A stretch of 64,000 nucleotides of DNA, from positions 186,001-250,000 of the forward strand of contig NZ_FNHV01000013.1 in the NCBI RefSeq assembly GCF_900103585.1. The letters are read 5' to 3'. The stretch comes from Streptomyces sp. cf386. GTDB lineage: Bacteria > Actinomycetota > Actinomycetes > Streptomycetales > Streptomycetaceae. A model generated the notes under the pieces. The model was not told the origin of the DNA and made no database searches. It saw only the letters and a list, made by a program, of their open reading frames with translations. Shown here piece after piece: positions 29,054-37,413 of the stretch (positions are counted from its first letter, which is position 1; each line of letters starts with the position of its first letter). Both the position numbers and the translations under genes were made by a program.

Positions 29054-31299
29054 CGGGCGGAGCGGAGCGCACACGGATCCTGCACCGGGCGGTGCGGGTG
29101 ACGCTCGCCGCGTCCGCGGGCTTCTACACCTTCGTGTACGGGCTCGACGAACCGGTGCTGGCGCTGTACTCCCTGTTCGCGCCGATCTCCCTCGGTCTGC
29201 TGTCCCCGATCCCCGGGTCCGGACGGCAGCGGGCCGAGGTGATGCTGAAGGCGCTGCCCGTGGGCCTTCTGCTGGTGGCGCTGGGGACCGTGCTGGCGGT
29301 GCGGACGTGGGCGGCGGTGCTCGGCATGCTCGTCGTGGGATTCCTCCTCGCCTTCGCGGCGATCGCGGGCCCACGACCGGCCGGGGCGGCGCCGGGACTC
29401 CAGCTCTTCTACATCCTGGCCTGCTTCCCGCCGTACGAGCCCCAGACCCTGTGGCTGCGGCTGGCGGGGCTCACCTTCGGAGTGGTGGTGCTGGCGCTGT
29501 GCGAACTGCTCCTGTTGCCACAGCCGCCGACGACGACGTACCGGACGATCCTCGCCGACGCCCTGGCGACGGCGGGCGACACCATCGCCGGGCGCGGCGA
29601 CCGCTCCCCGCAGGCCCTGCGGGAGACCGGTGCGCGGCTGCGGCTGTCGAACATCCCGCCCGCGGAGCGCCCCGCGGGCCCGGGCCGCGCGGCCCGCGGC
29701 CTCGCCCAGGCGGGGTCCGCCGCTCGTCGGCTCCTCGAGCAACTGGCCCATCTGACCGAGACCGGCGAATTCCGTGAACTGGTCCGGTACGGCGCCGGGG
29801 GAGGGGAAGGGGACGGGGAACGCGGCAGGGGGCGCAACGACATGGGCCGTCCCGACACGGCGTCCGGGTCTCTGCTGCCGCAGGTCGTGTCCCTGTGTGA
29901 CGCGACCGTCGCGTCCCTGCGCACGGGCCGGGCCGTTCCCGGCCCGCAGCGGATGGACAAGGCCATCGACCACTTCCAGCAGATCCGCCTGCGGCAGGCG
30001 ACCGGGGCCGCGGGGGAGGTACCGCCGGTGGCGGTACTGCGTCGGCAGGCGGCGCTGCTGGCCGTCGCCGAGTCGGCGCGCATCCTGGAGATCTCCGTAC
30101 GGGTCGGCCTCGGCGGGCGGCGCACCCCGCCGATCGAGCCACGGGAGCTCTTCTGGTACACGGGGGCCGCCACGCCCCGGCTGTGGGTGCGCCGGATCAC
30201 CGGCAACATGACGCTGCGCTCGGTCCAGTTCCAGAACGCCGTACGGATCGCCGTGGCCCTGGCCGCCGCCCGCCTCGTGGCCGGTTCGCTCGACCTGACC
30301 CACGGCTTCTGGGTGCTGCTGGCGGTGCTGACACTGAGCCGGACCACGGTCGTGGAGACCTGGAAGGCCATCCGCTGGGCCGTCACCGGCAACCTCGTGG
30401 GCGCGGTCGCGGCGGGCGCCCTGCTCATCGGCCTCGGCCGGCACACCGAGGCGTACGCGGCGATCCTGGCACCGGCCATGCTGATCGCCTTCGCGCTCGG
30501 GCCGCTGCTCGGGCTCGCCTGGGCGCAGGGACTGTTCACGCTCGTCGTGGCCACGGCGTTCGCCCAGATCGCCCCGGCGTCCTGGAGGCTGGCCGAGGCG
30601 CGGATCGTGGACGTGGTGACCGGCAGCGCCATCGGTCTGCTGTGCGCGATGCTGGCCTGGCCGGCCGGCGCCCGCACGGAGGTACGCAGAACCATGGCGG
30701 GGCTGCTGCGGGAGTGCGGCCCGCTGATCAAGGGCACGGTCGAGATGCTGGCCGCCGTGCCGCCCGGCTCGGCCCCCGCCCCGCCGACGCTGCCCGCTCT
30801 GCACCGGCTGCGCTTGGCGGAGTCCGCCTACGCCCAGTTCCGCAGCGAACCGGGGAGCAGCGCGACGGCGCGCGCCGACTGGCACGCCGTGCTGATCACG
30901 GCCCACCACGTCCTGCTCGGCGCCCAGTGGCTGCCACGCTTCGACCTGCCCACGACCGCCCTGCCCCCCGAGGACACCGAGCGGGCACGTGCAGGCGCCA
31001 ACACCCTTGTCGAGACCACCGACCGGCTGGCCGCCCTGTGCGGCGGCGACCGTCCGCAGCGGCCCGGAACAGAGCAGGTGTCCTCGCAACCGCGGCCGGG
31101 GACAGGGGCGATGTCCCCGGAGCCGACCGGGCGGGCACTGCCCGCGCTGGTCGACCTCGACCTGTGGCTGCGCAGCCTCGCTTGCCAGCTCGCCCGTATC
31201 GAGGCGGGGCTTCCCGAGGCGCTCCGAGGGGCGGTACGCGGTACGCCGGCCACCGGCACCGCAGGCTCGGTGTCCGGCCCCGCAGACCCGGGAAGGTAG
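29050..31299 (+). CDS. FUSC-family membrane protein (aromatic acid exporter-like)
   Basis: A 749-residue protein with two membrane blocks of five to six helices (about 15-150 and 385-520), each followed by a long soluble helical domain: the duplicated arrangement of FUSC/YccS/AaeB proteins. The second block has FWVLLAVLTLSRTTVVETWK, the conserved FUSC core. Family members export aromatic acids or related compounds. The start is GTG at 29050 overlapping the MFS stop. A low-complexity Gly/Glu/Arg stretch (GAGGGEGDGERGRGRND) near residues 250-270 forms a linker. It is followed after 8 nt by a membrane-anchored phosphatase. Confidence 0.85.
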   Translation: MTGGAERTRILHRAVRVTLAASAGFYTFVYGLDEPVLALYSLFAPISLGLLSPIPGSGRQRAEVMLKALPVGLLLVALGTVLAVRTWAAVLGMLVVGFLLAFAAIAGPRPAGAAPGLQLFYILACFPPYEPQTLWLRLAGLTFGVVVLALCELLLLPQPPTTTYRTILADALATAGDTIAGRGDRSPQALRETGARLRLSNIPPAERPAGPGRAARGLAQAGSAARRLLEQLAHLTETGEFRELVRYGAGGGEGDGERGRGRNDMGRPDTASGSLLPQVVSLCDATVASLRTGRAVPGPQRMDKAIDHFQQIRLRQATGAAGEVPPVAVLRRQAALLAVAESARILEISVRVGLGGRRTPPIEPRELFWYTGAATPRLWVRRITGNMTLRSVQFQNAVRIAVALAAARLVAGSLDLTHGFWVLLAVLTLSRTTVVETWKAIRWAVTGNLVGAVAAGALLIGLGRHTEAYAAILAPAMLIAFALGPLLGLAWAQGLFTLVVATAFAQIAPASWRLAEARIVDVVTGSAIGLLCAMLAWPAGARTEVRRTMAGLLRECGPLIKGTVEMLAAVPPGSAPAPPTLPALHRLRLAESAYAQFRSEPGSSATARADWHAVLITAHHVLLGAQWLPRFDLPTTALPPEDTERARAGANTLVETTDRLAALCGGDRPQRPGTEQVSSQPRPGTGAMSPEPTGRALPALVDLDLWLRSLACQLARIEAGLPEALRGAVRGTPATGTAGSVSGPADPGR

Positions 31300-31307
31300 G
31301 GCGCGCC

Positions 31308-32453
31308 GTGTCCGATCGGAACCCACGCTCCGAGCTTCGACCTCCCTCCGCGCGAGGGTGGGTGTGGTGGCTGCCGTTGGCGGCGGTGCTCGTCGATGTG
31401 GCGGCCGAACTGATCGTCAGAGGCCGCGAACCGGTGAGCTTCATGCTGATCGCGGTACCGCCGCTCGCCGCAGCGACCCGCGGCCCGCGCGGCACCGCGA
31501 TGTCGACGGTGGTCTGTCTGGGGTTGCAGATGTGGATGGCGGCCCGACGTCCGGGGCATTTCGACGAGCAGCACCATGTCGCGATGTATGTCGCCACGGC
31601 CCTGATCGGTATCGCGAGTGTCGCGCTGGCGTCGCAGCGGGAGCGGACCCGGCAGCATCTGATCCGGGCCAACTCGGTCGCCGAGGCCATGCAGCGGACC
31701 CTGCTGCGCCCCGTACCGCGCAAGCTCGGCCCCGTACGCGCCGCCGGGTTCTACGAGGCCGGGGAGGGCGGCACGCTCGTCGGCGGGGATCTGTACGACG
31801 TGTGCGAGACCCCCTTCGGGGTGCGGGCGATCATCGGCGACGTCCGCGGCAAAGGGCTGGACGCGGTGCAGACGGTCGCGGCGGTGCTGGGCAGTTTCCG
31901 GGTGTCGGCCCACGAGTGGCAGAGCCTGAGCGCGCTGGCCGGGCGACTGGAGCTCAGCATCGCCCACAACAGCCCGGCCGGCGACGACGGCGACCCCGAG
32001 CTGTTCGTGACCGCGCTGGTACTGGAGTTCCCGCCGCACGGCGGCGAGGTCCGGATCGTCGACCGCGGCCACCCCACGCCGCTGGTGGTAGGCCCGCAGG
32101 GCAGCCGGCTGCTGGTCACGGCGCCCGGCCTGCCCCTGGGGCTCGGCACCCTGGCGCCGGACGGGGAGGACACGACGGTGCACCGGCTCGATCCGTCGGA
32201 GGTGCTGGTCGTGCACACGGACGGGGTGAGCGAGGCACGGGACGCGGACGGTGTCTTCTATCCGGTCCTGGAGCGGCTCGGTGAACGCTTCTGCGGCGCA
32301 TGCGCCCCCGACCCGGAGACGGTCGTGTCCTTCGTGCGGACCGACTCGGAACGCTGGTCCACGCAGTCCGACGAGGACGACCGGGCCGTCCTCGCGCTTG
32401 CCGTGGACACCGTGTCACCCGGCCGGAAACGGCTGGCGTCGGGTCAGCGTTGA
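31308..32453 (+). CDS. Membrane-anchored SpoIIE/PP2C-type serine phosphatase
   Basis: A 381-residue phosphatase. Residues 15-110 hold three or four hydrophobic helices. A short linker follows, then a PP2C-like SpoIIE domain (about 140-375) with GTLVGGDLYDV, IGDVRGKGLDAV and VLVVHTDGVSEARD, which carry the Mg/Mn-binding aspartates. It probably dephosphorylates an anti-sigma-factor antagonist. GTG start at 31308; a GGAAGG sequence is about 11 nt upstream. As third gene of the MFS-FUSC unit it may link exporter expression or membrane stress to sigma-factor partner switching. Its last 10 bp overlap the convergent gene's end. Confidence 0.87.
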   Translation: MSDRNPRSELRPPSARGWVWWLPLAAVLVDVAAELIVRGREPVSFMLIAVPPLAAATRGPRGTAMSTVVCLGLQMWMAARRPGHFDEQHHVAMYVATALIGIASVALASQRERTRQHLIRANSVAEAMQRTLLRPVPRKLGPVRAAGFYEAGEGGTLVGGDLYDVCETPFGVRAIIGDVRGKGLDAVQTVAAVLGSFRVSAHEWQSLSALAGRLELSIAHNSPAGDDGDPELFVTALVLEFPPHGGEVRIVDRGHPTPLVVGPQGSRLLVTAPGLPLGLGTLAPDGEDTTVHRLDPSEVLVVHTDGVSEARDADGVFYPVLERLGERFCGACAPDPETVVSFVRTDSERWSTQSDEDDRAVLALAVDTVSPGRKRLASGQR

Positions 32454-33025
32454 CCCAACGGAGGTTCGAACGTGATGCCCAGGTGCCGGCGAAGACCCTC
32501 CCGCTGCTCGGAGGAGGCAAGGACCATGATGTCGTCGTCGAGTTGTGGGCCCTCCTGCGCGACGCAGCGGAATTCCCAGGGGTCGTCGTGGTGGCTGAGC
32601 GCTTCGATCGCCTGCCGTGCTGATCCCATGTCGAGGTAGTCGTTCGACTCCTGCTCGACGCCGAACGAGAGCGGCTTGCCGTTGCATTCGAAGTGCATCG
32701 TCCCCAGGCCGCAGTCCTCGTCGTCCGGGTTGCTTTTCGCGAAGCGGTAGTTGGAGACGGTGACTCTGCCTCCGGTGAGGGCCGCGGCCTCGTTCAGGAG
32801 CCATTCGTAGTGCGCGTCGGCGAAGTCGACGTCATCGGAGTGGATGGAAACAGCCACCTCGAAGGACTCGAGGGCACCGGCGACTTCATGGCCTCGCTCG
32901 ATCGGCTCGTTCGCGTACTCGGCGAACTCGTCCAGGACCCGCCCAGCCATCTCCTCGGAAATCATCCCGAGGCCCGTGAGAACTTCGGCAATCCGCGCGT
33001 AGGTTATCGATCGGCTGTTCGTCAT
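32444..33025 (-). CDS. Hypothetical acidic protein
   Basis: A 193-residue soluble, acidic protein; I recognise no family. It starts MTNSRSITYARIAEVLTGLG with a helical N-terminal region and continues through an Asp/Glu-rich middle (VDFADAHYEWLLNEAA; SNPDDEDCGLG). The segments GTMHFECNGKPLSFGVEQES and SNDYLDMGSARQAIEAL look globular, perhaps an immunity-protein-like or SMI1-like fold, which is speculation. ATG at 33025 with AGGA about 8 nt upstream; ATG at 33034 is in frame. Ends tail to tail with the phosphatase gene, overlapping 10 bp. Promoter presumably in the 104 bp upstream. Confidence 0.7.
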   Translation of the reverse strand: MTNSRSITYARIAEVLTGLGMISEEMAGRVLDEFAEYANEPIERGHEVAGALESFEVAVSIHSDDVDFADAHYEWLLNEAAALTGGRVTVSNYRFAKSNPDDEDCGLGTMHFECNGKPLSFGVEQESNDYLDMGSARQAIEALSHHDDPWEFRCVAQEGPQLDDDIMVLASSEQREGLRRHLGITFEPPLGQR

Positions 33026-33129
33026 GGGGGGCATCCTGTCAGTCGGCTGTGGCCGTCCGCACAACGACACGGGCGGCAACAGCCGATGGCGGCCCAAGAA
33101 ACGAACTCGTATTCCCTGCGCTTCGCTGC

Positions 33130-34125
33130 CTACGGCGCAAGGGCGAGGCGCGGGATGAGGTGTTCGGCGTTGCCGCGGTTGATGGCGTGCAACTGGCCGG
33201 GATTCCAGGAGGGATAGGTGTCGAGTGCCGTGTCGAAGCCGGTGCTCCAGTCCTCGGGCAGCATGGGGTAGTCGCTGCCGTACAGGATGTGGCCGGGGGC
33301 GGCGAAGGCGAGCAGACAGGGGAGGGTGGCGAGGCCGGGGGAGATGGCGGTGTCGAAGTAGAAGCGGCGCAGATCGGCGACGAAGTCCTCGGGGGTCGCG
33401 GGAACTTGAGGGACTGTGTCCGGGGTGTGAGGGAGAAGCGCCGCGAGGGCGAAGCGGGAGGCGGCGTACGGCAGGAAGCCGCCCGCGTGGGGAAGGATCA
33501 CCTTAACCCGGGGGTACCGGCGCAGTACGCCGCGCACGGTCATGTGCAGGGCGGCGCGGGTGGTGTCATAGGGGAAGTCCGCCAGCGGAGGGGGGACTTG
33601 CGGCAAGGGAGCGCCCGGGGGCGCCGTCGGGTGGACGAGGACGACGGCGGAGCGGGCATCGAGTTCGGCCCACAACGGCTCGAACGCCTCCTCGCCCGGG
33701 TAGCGGCCGTGGGCGTTGGACAGGATCATGACTCCGTCGGCGTTCAATTCGTCCAGGGAGTGTGCTGCCTCGGCGAGCGCGCCGTCGACGTCGGGCAGCG
33801 GGAGGGCGGCGAAGTGGCCGAATCGGTCGGGCCGGTTCTTGACCAGCTCGGCCGTGTACTCGTTGACGCTGCGGGCCGTCTCGCGTGCTGCGGCGGGGTC
33901 GTCCGGGCCGGCGAGCGGCGCGGCGTAGGACAGCACCGCGGTGTCGATCGAACGCCGGTCCATCATGGCGATCGCGCTCTGCTCGTCCCACGCCGGTGCG
34001 GGCCAGCTGACAGCCGCGGCACGGGCGGCGATGGCGCGGCTGTGGGCGGGCGGGATGACGTGCTGGTGGACGTCGATACGCTGCGTGTCGGGCCGTACGG
34101 AATGTGTACGTTGCGGGTCTGCCAT
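33130..34125 (-). CDS. Amidohydrolase family 2 (ACMSD-like) protein
   Basis: A 331-residue TIM-barrel metal hydrolase/decarboxylase. Metal ligands are visible in order: HQH near residue 20 (IDVHQHVIP), the central His in VVLVHPTAP, the His in ILPHAGG, and the Asp in LYGSDYPMLPEDW. The layout matches 2-amino-3-carboxymuconate-6-semialdehyde decarboxylase and related non-hydrolytic aromatic decarboxylases. The start was chosen at ATG 34125 with GAGGAGG 14 nt and AGGCC nearer upstream; the open frame extends 36 nt further. It is a single gene, separated from the cysteine desulfurase operon by a strong terminator hairpin. Confidence 0.85.
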   Translation of the reverse strand: MADPQRTHSVRPDTQRIDVHQHVIPPAHSRAIAARAAAVSWPAPAWDEQSAIAMMDRRSIDTAVLSYAAPLAGPDDPAAARETARSVNEYTAELVKNRPDRFGHFAALPLPDVDGALAEAAHSLDELNADGVMILSNAHGRYPGEEAFEPLWAELDARSAVVLVHPTAPPGAPLPQVPPPLADFPYDTTRAALHMTVRGVLRRYPRVKVILPHAGGFLPYAASRFALAALLPHTPDTVPQVPATPEDFVADLRRFYFDTAISPGLATLPCLLAFAAPGHILYGSDYPMLPEDWSTGFDTALDTYPSWNPGQLHAINRGNAEHLIPRLALAP

Positions 34126-34242
34126 GCCGGTCAGGCCTCCTCGCATGCCGCATCTCGACATCTCGGCACAATTGGATGCTATCCGGGCATGTCCATTCCC
34201 TCTATCGGAGGGGCGGCGGGCCCTCTTTGCGGACGGTGCCGG

Positions 34243-34285
34243 AGCCGGGGTCCGTAGGGCCCATACGGCCGTACGGACCCCGGCT
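34243..34285. terminator. Strong hairpin terminator downstream of the encapsulin operon
   Basis: A perfect 14-bp stem, AGCCGGGGTCCGTA (34243-34256) and TACGGACCCCGGCT (34272-34285), with a 15-nt loop, lies 27 nt past the cysteine desulfurase stop. It isolates that operon from the amidohydrolase gene. Confidence 0.85.
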
Positions 34286-34311
34286 GAATCGCTGAATCCC
34301 CACTCCCGTTG

Positions 34312-35610
34312 TCAGGCGCTCTGTTGCAGCCTGCGCAACGACGCGACGAGCTGGTCCACCTCCTCGAACGTGTTGTAGAGCGCGAGTGAGGCGCGCGCCG
34401 CCGACTCCAACCCGTAGTGGGCGAGGGCTGGTTGGGCGCAGTGGTGACCGGCGCGGATCTCGATGCCCTCGCGGTCGAGCCAGTCGGCGACGGTGGCAGG
34501 GTCCTGCCCCGCGAGCGTGAAGGTGAGCACCGCGATCCGGTGGGGTGACGAGCCGATCAGCTCAAGCCCGGGCACCGTGGCCAGGACCTGGACCGCATAC
34601 GACATCAGCCCTTCCTCGTATGCAGCGACCGCCTCGCGATCGAGGGACGTCAGCCAGTTCACGGCGGCGAGCAGTCCGATGACTCCGGAGATGTGTCCGG
34701 TACCGGCCTCCAGTCTGTGCGGGGCGGCAGCGAAGGTGGTCCTGGCGAAGTCCACGGACTCGATCATGTTGCCGCCGCCCTGCCACGGAGCCATGTCGGC
34801 GAGGAGGTCCGGCTTCGTGTACAGGACGCCGATGCCGGTCGGTGCGAACAGCTTGTGGCCCGAGAACGCGTAGAAGTCCGCGTTCAAGTCCTGTACGTCG
34901 ACCGGGAAATGAGCGACGGCCTGGGCGCCGTCCACCAGGACCCTGGCGCCGTAGCGGTGGGCGAGTGCCGTCATCTCCTTGACGGGTGGGACGGTGCCCA
35001 GGACGTTCGAGGCGTGGCTGATCGCGACGAGCTGGGTGCGCGCGGAGAGCAGATCGGCGTACGCGTCCTGGTCGATCTCCCCGGCCGGCGTGAGCGGGAC
35101 CGGTACGAGCCTGGCCCGGGTCTCCTTGGCGATCATCTGCCACGGCACGATGTCCGAGTGATGTTCGAGGACGGGCACCAGGATGTCGTCCCCGGGCCCG
35201 AGGTTGGCCCTGCCCCACGTCTGCGCCACGAGGTTGACGGCCTCCGTGGTGCCGCGCACGAAGACGACGCCGTCCGGGCTCGGGGCGCCGAGGAAGTCGG
35301 CGACGGCCGCCCGCCCCTCCTCGTACGCCTCGGTTGCCTCCCGGGCCATGGTGTGGGCTCCGCGGTGGATGTTGGAGTTGGCGGCGCCGTAGTACGCGGT
35401 GAGCGCTTCGATGACCTGACGCGGCTTCTGCGTGGTGGCGGCGTTGTCGAGCCAGACGAGGGGGTGGCCGTTGACGGTCCGGTGCAGGATCGGGAAGTCC
35501 TTGCGCACCGACTCGGCGGTGAACCCGCCCGGTTGGCGCAGCTGCACGGAGGGATCGGCCGGTGGCACCGCTGTCGGCGTCGACCACGCCGTGACGTCAG
35601 GCGTAGTCAT
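34312..35610 (-). CDS. SufS-type cysteine desulfurase, probable encapsulin cargo
   Basis: A 432-residue PLP-dependent group II cysteine desulfurase. The PLP Lys lies in FSGHKLFAPTGIG, the catalytic Cys in RAGHHCAQPAL, and LDNAATTQKP is the usual N-terminal motif. It releases sulfur from cysteine as a persulfide. About 30 extra N-terminal residues, Pro/Thr-rich and presumably disordered (AWSTPTAVPPADPSVQL), precede the fold; in encapsulin cargo proteins such tails direct loading, although the tails of known family 2A cargo desulfurases are much longer. Its ATG overlaps the encapsulin gene by 14 nt, ensuring coupled synthesis. No SufBCD scaffold genes are nearby, which argues against a housekeeping Fe-S role. 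Confidence 0.9.
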   Translation of the reverse strand: MTTPDVTAWSTPTAVPPADPSVQLRQPGGFTAESVRKDFPILHRTVNGHPLVWLDNAATTQKPRQVIEALTAYYGAANSNIHRGAHTMAREATEAYEEGRAAVADFLGAPSPDGVVFVRGTTEAVNLVAQTWGRANLGPGDDILVPVLEHHSDIVPWQMIAKETRARLVPVPLTPAGEIDQDAYADLLSARTQLVAISHASNVLGTVPPVKEMTALAHRYGARVLVDGAQAVAHFPVDVQDLNADFYAFSGHKLFAPTGIGVLYTKPDLLADMAPWQGGGNMIESVDFARTTFAAAPHRLEAGTGHISGVIGLLAAVNWLTSLDREAVAAYEEGLMSYAVQVLATVPGLELIGSSPHRIAVLTFTLAGQDPATVADWLDREGIEIRAGHHCAQPALAHYGLESAARASLALYNTFEEVDQLVASLRRLQQSA

Positions 35611-36988
35611 GGTACTTGGACACCTCGACGTTCTGGAGTACGGCGATGGCGTCGTCGACCAGCACGGCGGTGTTGAAGTAGGCCGTCATCAGGTGGGACG
35701 TGATGCCCTTCTGGTCCATGCCCATGTTCCGCATGGACAGGCCGGGTTCGACCTCGTCCGGCACGGCCGCGGGGCGCAGCCCCACCACGCCCTGCTCGGC
35801 CTCGCCGATCCGCATCAGCAGGATCTCGGTGGTGCCGACGGCATCGCCCGAGCCACCCGGGCAGGGCACCTTGTCGGAGGGCAGGAGCGGCACGCCCCGC
35901 CAGGTCAGCAGCGGGCTGCCGAACCTGCTGTCCGTCACCGGGGGCACCCCCCGCCGCGTACATTCGCGCCCGAACGCGGCGATCGCCCTGGGGTGGGCGA
36001 TGAAGTAGGCCGGCTGCTTCCACACCTTCGTGAGCAGCTCGTCCAGGTCGTCGGGGGTGGGAGCGCCGGTGCGCGCCTGCACGCGCTGACCGGCCGGGAC
36101 GTTGTGGAAGAGCCCGAAGTCGGGGTGGTTGAGCATCAGGTTCTCCTGCCGTTCGCGCAGGGCCTGGATGGTCAGGTTGGCCTGGGTCCGGGTCTGGTCC
36201 ATCGGCCCGTTGTAGAGGTCGGCGACGCGGGAGTGCACCATCATCCGGGTCTGGGCGAGCGTCATGTGGTACTCGCGAGGCGCGTCCTCGTAGTCGACGT
36301 AGGTGCCCGGCAGGTCGACCTCGCCCACATGACCGCCGCTCAGATCGATGGGCGCCTCGCTGCCGGGTGCCGGCATGTCGCCCGCCGCGTACGACTCGAC
36401 CGCCCCGCGCAGCGCCTCGTCGCGCTCCATGAGCCCGGCCAGGGCGGAACGATCGGCTCGCAGGGCGACACCGGCGGTGACGGCTTTGACGGCGTACGGC
36501 ATGGGCTCGCGCCTGGTCCACGCGTCCAGGTCGAAGTACTGCCCGTCGCCGATGACCTGGATCAGCGCCTCGTCGCCGTATCGCCCGGCGGCCCGCTTCT
36601 CGGCGCGCCCCCGGACGATCACCCAGAGATGCTCGGCGGTGTCGCCCTCCTGAACGAGGACCTGCCCGGCCTCGAAGCTCATCTCGCTGAAGGCGTCGGC
36701 CAGTTGGTCGACTGTCGCGTCGTCGGACTCGCGCAGATACGAGATCTCGCGTAAGTCGCCGGGGATGACGCGAGGACTTCCCGTGTCGGTGTGGGTGCTG
36801 ATGCGGTCGTCGCCCAGGACGTAGGTGCGGCGTCGGTTGACGCGGTAGACACCCGATTCGACATCGACCCAAGGAAGGGCGCGCAGGAGATAGCGCGGGG
36901 TGATACCGCGCATCTGGGGTGTCGTCTTGGTGGTCGTCGCGAGTTGCCGGGCGGCCTCGGGGCTGAGGCTCATGCGATCGGTCGTCAC
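35597..36988 (-). CDS. Family 2 encapsulin shell protein with cyclic-nucleotide-binding-like insertion (EshA-like)
   Basis: A 463-residue HK97-fold shell protein that should self-assemble into a nanocompartment. It starts MTTDRMSLSPEAARQLATTT, and RGITPRYLLRALPWVDVESG is characteristic of family 2 encapsulins. Residues about 95-210 form an inserted cNMP-binding-like domain (VLVQEGDTAEHLWVIVRGRAE) whose phosphate-binding cassette lacks the canonical GE...R residues. The C-terminal half has the shell domain ending NVEVSKYHDYA. The insertion makes it family 2B, like Streptomyces EshA. GTG at 36988 with GAGGAGA 5 nt upstream. Codon 79 is TTA (36752-36754), implying bldA-dependent developmental timing. 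Confidence 0.9.
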   Translation of the reverse strand: MTTDRMSLSPEAARQLATTTKTTPQMRGITPRYLLRALPWVDVESGVYRVNRRRTYVLGDDRISTHTDTGSPRVIPGDLREISYLRESDDATVDQLADAFSEMSFEAGQVLVQEGDTAEHLWVIVRGRAEKRAAGRYGDEALIQVIGDGQYFDLDAWTRREPMPYAVKAVTAGVALRADRSALAGLMERDEALRGAVESYAAGDMPAPGSEAPIDLSGGHVGEVDLPGTYVDYEDAPREYHMTLAQTRMMVHSRVADLYNGPMDQTRTQANLTIQALRERQENLMLNHPDFGLFHNVPAGQRVQARTGAPTPDDLDELLTKVWKQPAYFIAHPRAIAAFGRECTRRGVPPVTDSRFGSPLLTWRGVPLLPSDKVPCPGGSGDAVGTTEILLMRIGEAEQGVVGLRPAAVPDEVEPGLSMRNMGMDQKGITSHLMTAYFNTAVLVDDAIAVLQNVEVSKYHDYA

Positions 36989-37299
36989 AGGGGTCTCCTC
37001 GACTGGGTTGCTCCGGGATCGGTTCCCTACGAGCGAGGCCGATCGTGCAGGCGGCAACCGGCTCCCACAAGACGCGTAGGACACGTTCGGGCAGGGCCCG
37101 GGCCGGAAACGCTCGACGCGGGGCGGGGCGGGCGCGCCACACCGTGGACGTCGACAGGCCGTTCCAGCAAGGGCGAGGGCCGCCGGGACGGTGCTCCGGG
37201 CGGAGCGACGACGGGTGGACTGACGCTCCGTCAAATCGGCTGCAGACGACCAGATTTGGCCCCGTATCACAGCTTTTGGATTCTTAAAGGAGTGCTTAT

Positions 37300-37329
37300 A
37301 TGACCCCTCGTCGAGCCGTATTTATCTGA
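37300..37329 (+). other. Nine-residue frame with a strong ribosome-binding site in an AT-rich patch
   Basis: AAAGGAG stands 7 nt before ATG at 37300; the frame reads MTPRRAVFI and stops. It lies in the unusually AT-rich stretch 37260-37340 of the 425-bp gap (36989-37413) upstream of the encapsulin gene. There is no plus-strand gene downstream, so it is not an evident leader. The gap also has an inverted repeat TGACG/CGTCA at 37221-37233 and otherwise no gene. Confidence 0.25.
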
Positions 37330-37342
37330 ATCCGCAATTACT

Positions 37343-37390
37343 CGGACACTCGGACACTCGGATGCTCGGACAGTCGGATGCTCGGAGCCT
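37343..37390 (+). repeat. Six imperfect 8-bp tandem repeats (CGGACACT-like)
   Basis: Consecutive units at 37343, 37351, 37359, 37367, 37375 and 37383 read CGGACACT twice, then CGGATGCT, CGGACAGT, CGGATGCT and CGGAGCCT. They lie between the GntR stop and the encapsulin promoter region. Confidence 0.85.
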
Positions 37391-37413
37391 TGGGGCAGCA
37401 GGCCGGGCCTGCG

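Noticed and set aside
37343..37390. Repeats as a possible CRISPR-like array
   Set aside because: Units are 8 bp with no spacers; these are simple tandem repeats.
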